From assembly GCF_029633865.1 (NCBI RefSeq), contig NC_079213.1:83920803-83984802 (forward strand): a DNA stretch of 64,000 nucleotides, given 5' to 3'. The notes beneath the pieces were generated by a model. The model had not been told where the DNA came from, did no database searches, and saw nothing but the letters and a program-made list of their open reading frames with translations. This document shows positions 20,334 through 29,797 of this stretch, in pieces. The stretch comes from Lampris incognitus (taxonomy: Eukaryota > Chordata > Actinopteri > Lampriformes > Lampridae). A program made the position numbers and the translations under genes. How positions within the stretch are numbered: position 1 is the stretch's first letter; each line of letters begins with the position of its first letter.

Positions 20334-20622
20334 ATATGCATGAGTGCTGTCTAGTAATTGTCTGCAACGTTTTTGTGTATCTTTGTATAGCGGTGACACA
20401 TTTGAAACTAAACCACTATTTTATGGGTGGGTTACATCCTCCCCTGCCAAACTCTGACGTCTTCGTCAGTGTACTCAGACACAAACCAAGTTCATCAATT
20501 TTCTTACTAATTCATTCTGGGTGTGCTGCATCATAATTAATTGCTCTATCATTGTCAGAACTTCACTGTTATAGTTTCCCGGCGACTCACTGACAGCAGC
20601 ATGCTGCTTGCAATATGCAGTC

Positions 20623-20866
20623 TGTTGTGTATTGATAAATGTTCTATCATTCACTGTTGATACGGAACTACTTATTGTTTACATGTTGTTGACCGGATGT
20701 AACCCCGCCCAGAAAGGAGATAAATATTAGGTGCAAAAGCGCCAAAACCCAGAACTGCGCTCTCCAATGCCTTGACAGTCAGGTGGACATGTACAGCCGA
20801 GAGATATGAATAAAAGCTCATTTACATAAAGTCATCTCCGGGTACTTTGCCAATAAGAACGTAACA
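20623..20866 (+). repeat. 5' LTR of gypsy C
   Basis: Starts TGTTGTGTATTG, ends AACGTAACA, 244 bp, with an AATAAA signal (GAATAAAAGC near 20810). An almost identical inverted copy lies at 29554-29797. Confidence 0.9.
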
Positions 20867-20867
20867 C

Positions 20868-20885
20868 TGGCGACGAGGGGGATTC
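20868..20885 (+). promoter_or_regulatory. Primer-binding site of gypsy C, tRNA-Ser type
   Basis: TGGCGACGAGGGGGATTC begins two bases after the LTR. Its first 12 bases match the complement of the tRNA-Ser(GCT) 3' end. Gypsy D and gypsy G carry the same TGGCGACGAG start. Confidence 0.75.
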
Positions 20886-21004
20886 GTTTTTCCACGAAAA
20901 CGTTTTCTTCTGAGACGGAGAAAAAGGTGTGAGAGAGGAGAGAGCTAACCGGCGCAACGCGCTAGCTAGCAAGCAAAGGAGCAACTAGCAACGTCAGTCA
21001 CGAA

Positions 21005-21321
21005 ATGGCTGTGTTTAGCAGTGTGTCGGGTTTGTGCTTCAACGAGGCTAGCGAAAGCTTCAGCACGTACGAGGATCGTTTTGCACAGTTTATCGAAGCC
21101 AACGGGATTGAGGAGGGGAAGCAACGGGCTGTGTTCCTATCCGTGGTGGGTGCAAAGACTTTCGGTTTTCCTGACTGACTTGGTAGCGCCAAAGAAGCCA
21201 TCGGAAACGCCATTAGCTGATATTTTTAAAGCACTGAGGGACTTTTATGTGCCAAAGAAGAATGTCCTTAGCGAACGTTATAGCTTCCGTGCCCGCAAGC
21301 AACAAAGTGGTGAGTCTCTAG
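21005..21321 (+). pseudogene. Gypsy C gag, N-terminal part
   Basis: Starts at the ATG 120 bp after the primer site and gives a gag-type sequence (FSTYEDRFAQFIEANG...VFLSVVGAKTF). A frameshift near 21,170 moves the rest (PLADIFKALRDFYVPKKN...ERYSFRARKQQSGESL) into the next frame. The gene is then cut at 21322 by gypsy D and continues at 26175. Gag packages element RNA. Confidence 0.8.
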
Positions 21322-21536
21322 TGTCCTATACTAGACTTTATCACATTAGTATAGCTGTAAAATAATAACGAGGCAAGAGACGAGCACCGTACGTTTTCAA
21401 CTCCTTTCTTTTTATCTCACTTCTTCATCACCCTCAGCACCGTACAACACTCAGCAACAATCATTAGGCTACTGCGCCCTCTGGTGGCGTGGTGGTATTG
21501 CAATGCATGAACAATGAATGAACCGACTACACAACA
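21322..21536 (-). repeat. 3' LTR of gypsy D
   Basis: Plus-strand ends TGTCCTATA and CACAACA. The polypurine tract AAGAGAGGGGGAATA (minus strand) lies just before it in element orientation. Confidence 0.95.
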
Positions 21537-21967
21537 TATTCCCCCTCTCTTAAGAAGCTTACCCGTACATGAAAATACTATGTCCCATGTCACAGACATC
21601 AGTAGTACAATAACCCAAGTGCTATCAGCATCAACACAACTTCCCACAATAGAAATGTTATAGTAACCATCAACCACAATAACCATGAACCACAGTTCCA
21701 CTGTAATATTACTGTAAAGAAAATATAGCAGGAAATCTTGAACCTGTAATCCCAAAAATGTTAATCAGTGTAACATAGACACTTTCAATCACAAGGCACT
21801 AAAATCACAGTAACCTGGTATCAATAAAAATCAGTGCAAAACAAACATTTCTTTTTTTTTCTTAGTCACAGCATTGTTTTTTTTCACATTTTAGTATCAA
21901 CAGTTTTTTTTTCCACATTTTCACATCCACTTATTCTCTCCTCATTTCTAACCGTCCATTGGACTAA

Positions 21968-24900
21968 CTAGTGTTCATAGTCCTTCAGCCAAGCAGGCTC
22001 CTTTCTTACTCTCACAGGTCTGTCCATGACCCCAGTGCCAACTGGTTGTTGGGGCAGCTCGGGTTGTCGGGTCGACTCCGGCACTGGAGCAGGGTTGGCA
22101 ACTGGCTCTGGATCGGATTCCCTGTTTGTTCCGCTTTCAGGGACCAGAGAGAGGTGGGCAGCGGTCCATGTACGCCCATCCGCTAGCACATAAGCACTCG
22201 AACCAGCTTTGCATATCACTCGGGTAGGTCTCTGAAACTTAGACAGTCCCTTTTTCACATGGAAAGGTTTCCTCACTCTGACTAAGCTTCCCTCTTTGAT
22301 CTTAGGCACACGTGCTCCCCTTTTCTTGTCAGTGTAGGTTTTCGATGCCTCCTGTTTGGCAGCAACCCGACTGCGTAGGTGTTCCTCCGACAGTGGGTCA
22401 GGTTTTCGTGCAGGGCCAATGTTCACTTTGGTGCGCATCAGTCGGTTGTACATGAGTTCATACGGTGACACCCCGGTGGTGCCATGTGGGGTAGCACGGT
22501 AGGTGGACAAGAAATCCTGTACGTATGGCTTCCATGGCCTTCTCTCCTGCTCGGCAGAGAGTAGTGTTTCTTTGAGAACGCGGTTCCAGCGCTCCACGGC
22601 TCCATTCGCTTGTGGATAGTAAAGAGACACTCTACTGTGTTTAATGTCTCTCGCTGCAAGGTAGTCTGCAAACCCGGTAGAGGTGAATTGTGTTGCATTG
22701 TCACTCACCAGTTTGATAGGATTTCCAAACCGGGAGAACACAGCAGACAGGAAGGTAGTGATTGCAGCGGTAGAGATAGTTGAAGTGAAAGCGACCTCTG
22801 GCCACTTTGTGTAGTAGTCAGTCAGCGTCACAGCAAAGCGACAGTCCCAAGTAGCTGACTCGAACGGTCCCACTATGTCTATCCCCACTTTCTGCCATGG
22901 GGCATCCGGGAGTGGGATGGGCTGGAGAGGAGCAGAATGCGTCTTGGCACTTTTATCATTCATCTGGCATGATCCACATGAGCAGATAGTCTCCTGCACA
23001 CATGTGTCCATACCAGGCCACCAGTATAAGTCCCGCAGCCTCTGTTTGGTGCGGACCACCCCTTGGTGTGTCTCGTGTGCCAAGTCCACCAGCTGCTTCT
23101 GTAGGGCAACTGGCACAAGTCGTCGGTGAGGCCCCCTGTAAATAATCACATCCTGTATTGACAGTTCATTTCTCGTGGCGAAGTATGGTTTGAGCTCGTC
23201 TGGTAGGGACTTAGCTGTCTTAGGCCAGCCCCTGTTTATCTGTGCTCTAAGAGCTGTGAGCTCAGGGCACGCCTCACATGCCTCCGTCAAGTCTTTTACT
23301 GAAAGAGCTTTCAGTTCTGTGTCCAACAGAGCAACAAGCTCCGGCTCGGTCACTGGCTCTGTATCCTCGTCTGCAGGGAGGGGCAAGCGGGAAAAGCAGT
23401 CGGCCGCCTGGTTTTGTGAGCCAGGACGGTACTCCATGTCGTATGTAAAGCACAGTAGTCTCGCAGACCAACGCGCAATACGCATCCCTGCGCGGCCCAG
23501 GCCTTTTGTTGCAAGTAGTGTGGTCAAAGCCTGGTGGTCCGTGCGTAGTGTAAACCTAGTACCCCATAAGAAGGTCCTCCATTTTTCAGCGGCCCACACG
23601 CAGGCCAACGCCTCCTTTTCAACAATGGAGTACTTGCGTTCAGCGGGGTTAAGTGTGCGTGAGGCACATGCAACTATACGTTCTGTCCCATCCGGGTGTA
23701 GTTGTGTCAGTACGGCCCCCAAGCCATAATCGGATGCGTCCGTAGACACGTAGGTGGGGAGGCTGGGGTCGAAGACGGACAGCGCTGGGCTGTTTACAAT
23801 ACGGTCCTTCACCGCCTCAAAGCTCTCCTGAGCTGCTGAAGTCCACTGAAATGTGTCCTCACGCAGACATGCTCGCATAGGCTCCACGAGCGACGCATAG
23901 TTGTTTACGAACTTCTGGTACCACGCCGTGAGCCCTAGAAATGAGCGAAGTGTTGTAGCATCACTTGGCACTGGAGCCTCTGTAATGGCTCTGACGTGCT
24001 TGGTGAGCGGCTGCAGGCCCTGGGCAGAGATCGTGTGCCCAAGGAACCGCAGGCTGGACCAGTTAAACTGGCATTTTTCCTCGTTTAGTTGGAGGCCGGC
24101 GCCCCTGATAGCGGCGAGCACCTCCTGCAGGTTGCAGTCGTGGTCCTCCTTGACCTTGCCATACACTATGACATCGTCCAAGTAGTACTGGACCCCCTTG
24201 AGGCCTTTAAGTACGAGCGACATCATCTTGGAGAACGCACTTGAGGTGGAGCACAGCCCGTATGGGACCCGTTTGAACCTGAAAAGTCCGTCGTGCGTTA
24301 TGAATGCGGTTAAGTCCCGGCTTTCTGGCGCTAAAAGGACTTGATGATATGCGTTTGCGAGATCTATGGAAGAATATACAGTAGCACCGCTCATCTCGGA
24401 GAACAAGTCATCCATGTGTGGAAGTGGGTAACTGTCCATCACTATAGCCTTGTTAGGCTCACGTAAGTCCACGCACAGTCTCACCGCACCATTCTTCCGT
24501 CGCTTGACCACGATGGGTGAAACCCATGGAGATGCATCAATCCTCTCTATCACGTCCATTTCTAACAGTCTCTCAAGTTCTGTGGAGACAGCTCGTCTCA
24601 CGGAGAGGGGAAGTCTCCTCAGCTTCTGTTGGATGGGCTGTACTGCTTCATTGCCCTCCTTCACTTTAACACGGTGGACAAAACCCTTGGCTAAGCCCAG
24701 TTTCACTGGTCCAGTTTTAACCTCTGTCACTGGAGCCGCAGTTGAGAGCACAGTATTATTTACTATAGAAAGTCTCAGTGCCCTGAATAAGTCCATCCCC
24801 AAGACAGCGGTACCTGTCTTTTTCACAATATATAGTGTAGCCGGAACTGTAGTATCTTCGTGCTGCACTGTAGCTGATAGACAGCCTATTACTGGGATGT

Positions 24901-25939
24901 CTGACTTTGTATATGACACTAACTTAACCTCTGGTTCTGTCAGGGGCACATCGCTGAAATGCTCTCTGTAGACGTGTTCAGGAATGATGGACACAGCAGC
25001 GCCCGTATCCACCACTAGCTCTACTGGGCAAGAAGTTGACTTGGCATTAATAGTCACTTCACATGATATTTTCTGAGCCGGTTGGGTTGCATTAATTCCC
25101 AGCACTTGCACAACAACTTCACCTACTTTTTTGGTAGACTTTTCACCTGACCTTTCAGAAGACTTACAAACTTTGGCAAAATTACCTACTTTATTGCATT
25201 TCCGACAAGTCATTTTCAGGGCAGGGCAGTCTGGAGCATTTGCAAGATGAGTAGACGACCCACACCTAAAACAGCATCTATCCTGTCTTGGAGTGGCGTT
25301 TGCAGGCTCTGCAGAGCGGTTGTATTTCCCTTTATTTTTGAATGGACGTTTAGGCTTTGCCGTTACAGCTTGCACGGGAACCTGGGACTCTGAACCTAGC
25401 GTGTGCGCATACCCGATGGCAGCTTCCGCCTGGCATGCAATCTGGAGTGTTTTTTCAAGTGTCAAATTTGCATCTGCTTGTCCTAGCAGTCTCTCGCGTA
25501 TCTTTGCACAATGGATATGCTCGATGATCTGATCACGTATCATTTCGTCTCTATTGTTGTCAAACCCACATGTTGTGGCAAGCTCGCGCAGCGCGGCAAC
25601 GTACTCTGTAATGGACTCCTGCGGTCTCTGTATTCTCTGTCTGAACTTATGACGTTCCACCACAACATTTATGCCTGGGTTGAAATGTGCACGCAGTGCC
25701 ATCATTGCTTCTTCGTAAGTCCTACCTGCATTTGCAAGTGTATAAAACACACGCTGGCCCTCTGTACCCAGACAATGTAAAAGAAGTGCACGTAACCTCG
25801 TGTCTGGCCAGTCATCACCATCCGCATCAATGGCTAGCAGATAGTTCTCGAACAACCCAGCCCACATGTCGAACGGAATTGTAGGTTGTCCGGCACACGG
25901 CAGAAATAAAGCAGGTAAGGGCACAGCTGCAGTCGCCAT
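21968..25939 (-). CDS. Gypsy D gag-pol polyprotein (1323 aa), intact
   Basis: A single frame runs from the ATG overlapping the primer site to a stop 430 bp before the 3' LTR. Gag spans about residues 1-220. Two CCHC-like knuckles follow (CFRCGSSTHLANAPDC and CRKCNKVGNFAKVC; the second has Asn where the usual Gly would be). Then aspartic protease (ELVVDTGAAVSIIP; about 310), RT with YLDDVIVYG (about 590), RNase H (STDASDYGLGAVL, RTDHQALTTL), and integrase with a zinc finger (HETHQGVVRTKQRLRDLYWW...CSCGSC), VGIDIVG, VSDNATQFTSTGF and NGAVERWN. A chromodomain is not evident; the tail is PVRVRKEPAWLKDYEH. Gag and pol share one frame, so gag excess would need proteolysis or another mechanism. Confidence 0.95.
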   Translation of the reverse strand: MATAAVPLPALFLPCAGQPTIPFDMWAGLFENYLLAIDADGDDWPDTRLRALLLHCLGTEGQRVFYTLANAGRTYEEAMMALRAHFNPGINVVVERHKFRQRIQRPQESITEYVAALRELATTCGFDNNRDEMIRDQIIEHIHCAKIRERLLGQADANLTLEKTLQIACQAEAAIGYAHTLGSESQVPVQAVTAKPKRPFKNKGKYNRSAEPANATPRQDRCCFRCGSSTHLANAPDCPALKMTCRKCNKVGNFAKVCKSSERSGEKSTKKVGEVVVQVLGINATQPAQKISCEVTINAKSTSCPVELVVDTGAAVSIIPEHVYREHFSDVPLTEPEVKLVSYTKSDIPVIGCLSATVQHEDTTVPATLYIVKKTGTAVLGMDLFRALRLSIVNNTVLSTAAPVTEVKTGPVKLGLAKGFVHRVKVKEGNEAVQPIQQKLRRLPLSVRRAVSTELERLLEMDVIERIDASPWVSPIVVKRRKNGAVRLCVDLREPNKAIVMDSYPLPHMDDLFSEMSGATVYSSIDLANAYHQVLLAPESRDLTAFITHDGLFRFKRVPYGLCSTSSAFSKMMSLVLKGLKGVQYYLDDVIVYGKVKEDHDCNLQEVLAAIRGAGLQLNEEKCQFNWSSLRFLGHTISAQGLQPLTKHVRAITEAPVPSDATTLRSFLGLTAWYQKFVNNYASLVEPMRACLREDTFQWTSAAQESFEAVKDRIVNSPALSVFDPSLPTYVSTDASDYGLGAVLTQLHPDGTERIVACASRTLNPAERKYSIVEKEALACVWAAEKWRTFLWGTRFTLRTDHQALTTLLATKGLGRAGMRIARWSARLLCFTYDMEYRPGSQNQAADCFSRLPLPADEDTEPVTEPELVALLDTELKALSVKDLTEACEACPELTALRAQINRGWPKTAKSLPDELKPYFATRNELSIQDVIIYRGPHRRLVPVALQKQLVDLAHETHQGVVRTKQRLRDLYWWPGMDTCVQETICSCGSCQMNDKSAKTHSAPLQPIPLPDAPWQKVGIDIVGPFESATWDCRFAVTLTDYYTKWPEVAFTSTISTAAITTFLSAVFSRFGNPIKLVSDNATQFTSTGFADYLAARDIKHSRVSLYYPQANGAVERWNRVLKETLLSAEQERRPWKPYVQDFLSTYRATPHGTTGVSPYELMYNRLMRTKVNIGPARKPDPLSEEHLRSRVAAKQEASKTYTDKKRGARVPKIKEGSLVRVRKPFHVKKGLSKFQRPTRVICKAGSSAYVLADGRTWTAAHLSLVPESGTNRESDPEPVANPAPVPESTRQPELPQQPVGTGVMDRPVRVRKEPAWLKDYEH

Positions 25940-25954
25940 TTCTCGTCGCCAATT

Positions 25955-26169
25955 TGTCCTATACTAGACTTTATCACATTAGTATAGCTGTAAAATAATA
26001 ACGAGGCAAGAGACGAGCACCGTATGTTTTCAACTCCTTTCTTTTTATCTCACTTCTTCATCACCCTCAGCACCGTACTACACTCAGCAACAATCATTAG
26101 GCTACTGCGCCCTCTGGTGGCGTGGTGGTATTGCAATGCATGAACAATGAATGAACCGACTACACAACA
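25955..26169 (-). repeat. 5' LTR of gypsy D
   Basis: 213 of 215 bases match the partner LTR by eye. On the minus strand it is followed by TTGGCGACGAGAAATGGCG, in which the primer site runs into the gag ATG (complement of 25937-25939). Confidence 0.95.
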
Positions 26170-26174
26170 TCTAG

Positions 26175-27130
26175 CCGAGTATGTTGCCGCGCTAAAAGGG
26201 TTAGCAGCCTCTTGCGCATTTGGCGCGACGCTAGAAGAACAACTGAAAGATCAGCTAGTATATGGTATCAGTAGTAAAGAGCTGAGAACTAAGCTGTTGA
26301 GTGTTGCTTATGGACAACAGCTAAACTGGGCTAAAGTGATGGACACGGTGAACAATTTTGAGTGCACATCCACGAGTCTTAGAGCGTTCCAGCAAGCTCC
26401 GCTGAGAACAGACATTGTGAGAGCCAGCAGCTACAAAGGGAGCGCCAGTGCGCGCGGAAACGCGGCACACGACATGAAAAAGGGCGCCAGGGACACGGCG
26501 TGCTACCGGTGCCTCGGAGAGGGACATCAAGCAGCGACATGCAGGTACAAAGAGTTCCAGTGCAGAGCCTGCAACCGGAAGGGCCATCTGGAGAGGGCGT
26601 GCAGGTCCACTGCATCATCGGAGTCGGAGACGGCCAACCAAGGCGGCAGCTCCAGACGGGGACCTAGGACGAGCAGGAGGGCCAATCCTGCAGAGAGGCA
26701 GACTCGCTACATCACCAGGGAGGAGTCTCCCCACGAGCAGCAAAGTGCATCGGAGGAAGAGACTGATGATGAGGACTACAGGGCCTCCAACAAAACCCAC
26801 AAGCTGACCATCATCGAGGTAACAGGGACTGAAAAAGACTTGGGGTTGTTTTCCGTTACCGGTAGGCCTAAAAATGATAATGAATATGTCAGACCATATA
26901 TGGTCATGGTGAGATGCAATGGTGTAAAGATCAAAATGGAGGTTGATACAGGCACAGCCATGAGTATCATAAATGAGAAACTGTACAGACAGAGGTTTAG
27001 CAAGTGTAAACTAATGCCATGTGATGTAAGTTTAAAAACTTATTCTTCAGAGCCGATTCCATTGTTGGGTAAATTCCAAGTGAAAGTACAGTGTGGGGAG
27101 CAAACAGAACAGCTATCTTTGTTAGTGTGA
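26175..27130 (+). pseudogene. Gypsy C gag (C-terminal part) and protease
   Basis: Continuation of the gypsy C gag frame after the insertion. It contains two zinc knuckles (CYRCLGEGHQAATC and CRACNRKGHLERAC), an acidic linker, and the protease core MEVDTGTAMSIIN (near 26940). A TGA at 27128-27130 stops the frame; the following pol frame is in the same phase. One point change may therefore separate them, or the stop may be natural and read through. I favour mutation. Confidence 0.85.
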
Positions 27131-29553
27131 AAGGGACATGGGCCAACACTGATGGATAGAAACTGGATCCAGTTCTTAAAGTTAGAGTGGTCTAGAGTGA
27201 ACCATGTACCGGTGGTAGTAGATCCACTGACTGAGATGTATCAGAAATACTTCCAGGTGTTTGAGAGAGACAGGGGGGTCATTTCAGGAGTAAAAGCAAG
27301 GTTACAGGTGGTTAGCGACGCCACGCCCAAGTTTTGCAAAGCTAGATCAGTGCCTTATGCACTGACTACAGCAGTAGAACAGCAGCTTGACAGACTGCAA
27401 GAAAAAGGAGTATGGACCCCAGTAGAATATATTGAATGGGCTACTCCCATAGTATGTATCCCCAAAACAAATGGAGAAGTCAGAATATGCGGGGATTATA
27501 AGGTGACAATAAACCCATGGCTAGAGGTACACAAATATCCTCTGCCAAAGACACAAGACCTGTTTGCTAAACTAGCAGGTGGCAGGTATTTCACCAAGTT
27601 AGACCTCACACAAGCATATCCGCAAGTAGAGCTGGATGATGAATCCAAGCAGTACCTAACTATAAACACGCCTAAGGGGCTGTATCGTCTAAACAGGTTG
27701 TCATATGGAGTAGCAAGCTCCCCAGCAATATTCCAACGCATCATGGATCAGGTATTACAGGGGCTGCCAAGGGTGGTGTGCTATTTAGATGATATACTCA
27801 TCACAGGGACAACAAAAGCCGAACACTGGGAAAATGTAGAACGAGTGCTGGAGCGGTTACAAGACAGAGGTGTAAGGGTGAACAAAGACAAGTGTGCCTT
27901 CTGCCAGCCAAGTGTTACATATTTAGGGCACAAAATAGACAAGGAAGGGTTACTCCCCATAGAAGAGAAGGTAACAGCCATAGCAAATGCTCCCACCCCA
28001 AAGAATGTCACAGAACTGAGAGCATTCTTAGCCCTACTGACTTATTATGGAAAGTTTATGGACAACTTATCCACTATCATAAAGCCTATGACTGAGTTGT
28101 TACAGAAAGACAAGCCATGGGTATGGTCTACTAAGTGCCAGGAAGCCTTTGAGAAGGCCAATAGCCAGTTAACATCTGACACAGTGCTGACTCACTTTCA
28201 CCTCCAGCTACCACTATTACTAGCGTGTGATGCAAGTGCCTATGGGTTAGGAGCAGTGATAGCACATAGAATGGCAGATGGTAGTGAACGTCCAATCGCA
28301 TATGCCTCACACATGCTTAGCAAGACTGAGATCAACTACTCTCAAATTGAGAAAGAAGCACTAGGCATCATTTTTGGGATACAAAAATTTAGGGACTACT
28401 TATATGGAAGGAAATTCATATTAGTGACGGATCATAAGCCTTTAGTGAAGATTCTAGGGCCAACAACAGGGGTGCCAGCGTTAGCCGCTGCCCACCTGCA
28501 GAGGTGGGCATTACTCCTCTCTGCCTATCAGTATGACATAGTCTACAAACCCTCCTTACAGCATGCAAATGCAGATGGTCTGTCCAGGCTCCCAGTACAG
28601 GGAGAAGCACCAACGAGTAACCCAGAGTACAGTGTCTTGGTTAGAAGCAATGCCAGTCTCAGCCAAAGATATTAAAATCCAAACAGATAAAGACAGGGTG
28701 CTCACAAAAGTTAGGCATTTTATACAGACAGGATGGCCTAAACATGTAGCAGATGAAGAATTAAAGCCATACTGGAACAGACGTGACGAGCTCACAGTGG
28801 AAGCCGACTGTGTGTTATGGGGTTTACGGGTAATCATACCCATGACACTGAGACCTACACTCTTGAAAGAGTTGCATGCAGAGCATTTGGGCATTGTGAA
28901 GACAAAAGCAGTAGCCAGAAGCCATTTTTGGTGGCCATGCTTAGATCAGGAAATAGAAAATATGGTAAACAACTGTATTTTATGCCAAGCAAACAGACAC
29001 CTGCCCACCAAAGCGCCCGTACACCCATGGAAATGGCCAGAGCAGCCATGGGAACGAATCCACATCGATTTTGCAGAAAAGGGGAAACAGCAGTTTATTT
29101 TGGTCAGTGATGCATACTCGCACTGGCCAGAGGTCAAGCTTATGACCAGTACTACAGCTACAGCCCTAGTAGATGCAATGAGGGGCCTCTTTGCAGCGTG
29201 GGGGCTCCCCCAAGTGGTCGTTTCAGATAATGGCCCACAGCTAGTGTCAAGGGAGTTTGAAACCTTCTTAGAACAAAATGGTGTCAAACACATCAAGTCT
29301 GCTCCTTACAATCCAGCTTTCAATGGACAGGCAGAAAGGTTGGTCCAGACTTTTAAACAGTCTTTAGAGAAGCAGAAGGAATATGGGTATCCAGTGCAAC
29401 AGTGCATTGATAGTTTTTTGTTTAGTTATAGGAACACTCCATCAACAACCACAGGGAAAACCCCAGCTGAGCTTTTTCTGAAAAGACAGGTTCGAACCAG
29501 GTGGTCGCTGATAAAGCCAAAATTCTCAGCACAGATGCAAGAGAAACACACAG
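27131..29553 (+). pseudogene. Gypsy C pol: RT, RNase H and most of integrase
   Basis: The frame 27152-28675 carries RT (YLDDILITG near 27781) and RNase H (CDASAYGLGAVI, TDHKPLVKI, HANADGLSRLP). A frameshift near 28,640 moves into the frame 28563-29570 with the integrase zinc finger (H..H, CILC), IHIDFA, VSDNGPQLVSREF and NGQAERLVQ. The integrase is cut at 29553 by an inverted LTR, so its C-terminus is lost. A QP change occurs in the RT phrase LTQAYPQVELD where QQ or HQ is usual. Confidence 0.88.
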
Positions 29554-29797
29554 TGTTGCGTTCTTATTGACAAAGTACCCGGAGATGACTTTATGTAAAT
29601 GAGCTTTTATTCATATCTCTCGGCTGTACATGTCCACCTGACTGTCAAGGCATTGGAGAGCGCAGTTCTGGGTTTTGGCGCTTTTGCACCTAATATTTAT
29701 CTCCTTTCTGGGCGGGGTTACATCCGGTCAACAACATGTAAACAATAAGTAGTTCCGTATCAACAGTGAATGATAGAACATTTATCAATACACAACA
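29554..29797 (-). repeat. Inverted LTR of the gypsy C family
   Basis: Reverse complement of the LTR at 20623-20866: same 244-bp length, two differences by eye. The flanking 5-mers (CACAG left, CAGTC right) are not a target duplication. Left of it is gypsy C integrase; right of it is the end of gypsy F. Confidence 0.92.

Larger units (their letters stand above)
21322..26169 (-). mobile_element. Ty3/gypsy retrotransposon D, full length, nested in gypsy C gag
   Basis: Minus-strand element of 4,848 bp with 215-bp LTRs differing at two positions, a perfect 5-bp target duplication TCTAG (21317-21321 and 26170-26174), and an uninterrupted gag-pol frame. All parts needed for movement appear intact. 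Confidence 0.97.
20623..29553 (+). mobile_element. Ty3/gypsy retrotransposon C, split by gypsy D
   Basis: Plus-strand element with a 5' LTR (20623-20866), a tRNA-Ser-type primer site, gag broken by the gypsy D insertion at 21322-26169, and pol up to 29553. There it runs into an inverted copy of its own LTR; its proper 3' LTR is not seen. A frameshift in gag, one stop between gag and pol, and one frameshift before integrase show moderate decay. Confidence 0.85.

Noticed and set aside
26321..26800. Minus-strand frames opposite gypsy C gag
   Set aside because: They are shadows of the plus-strand gag knuckle region and have no motifs.
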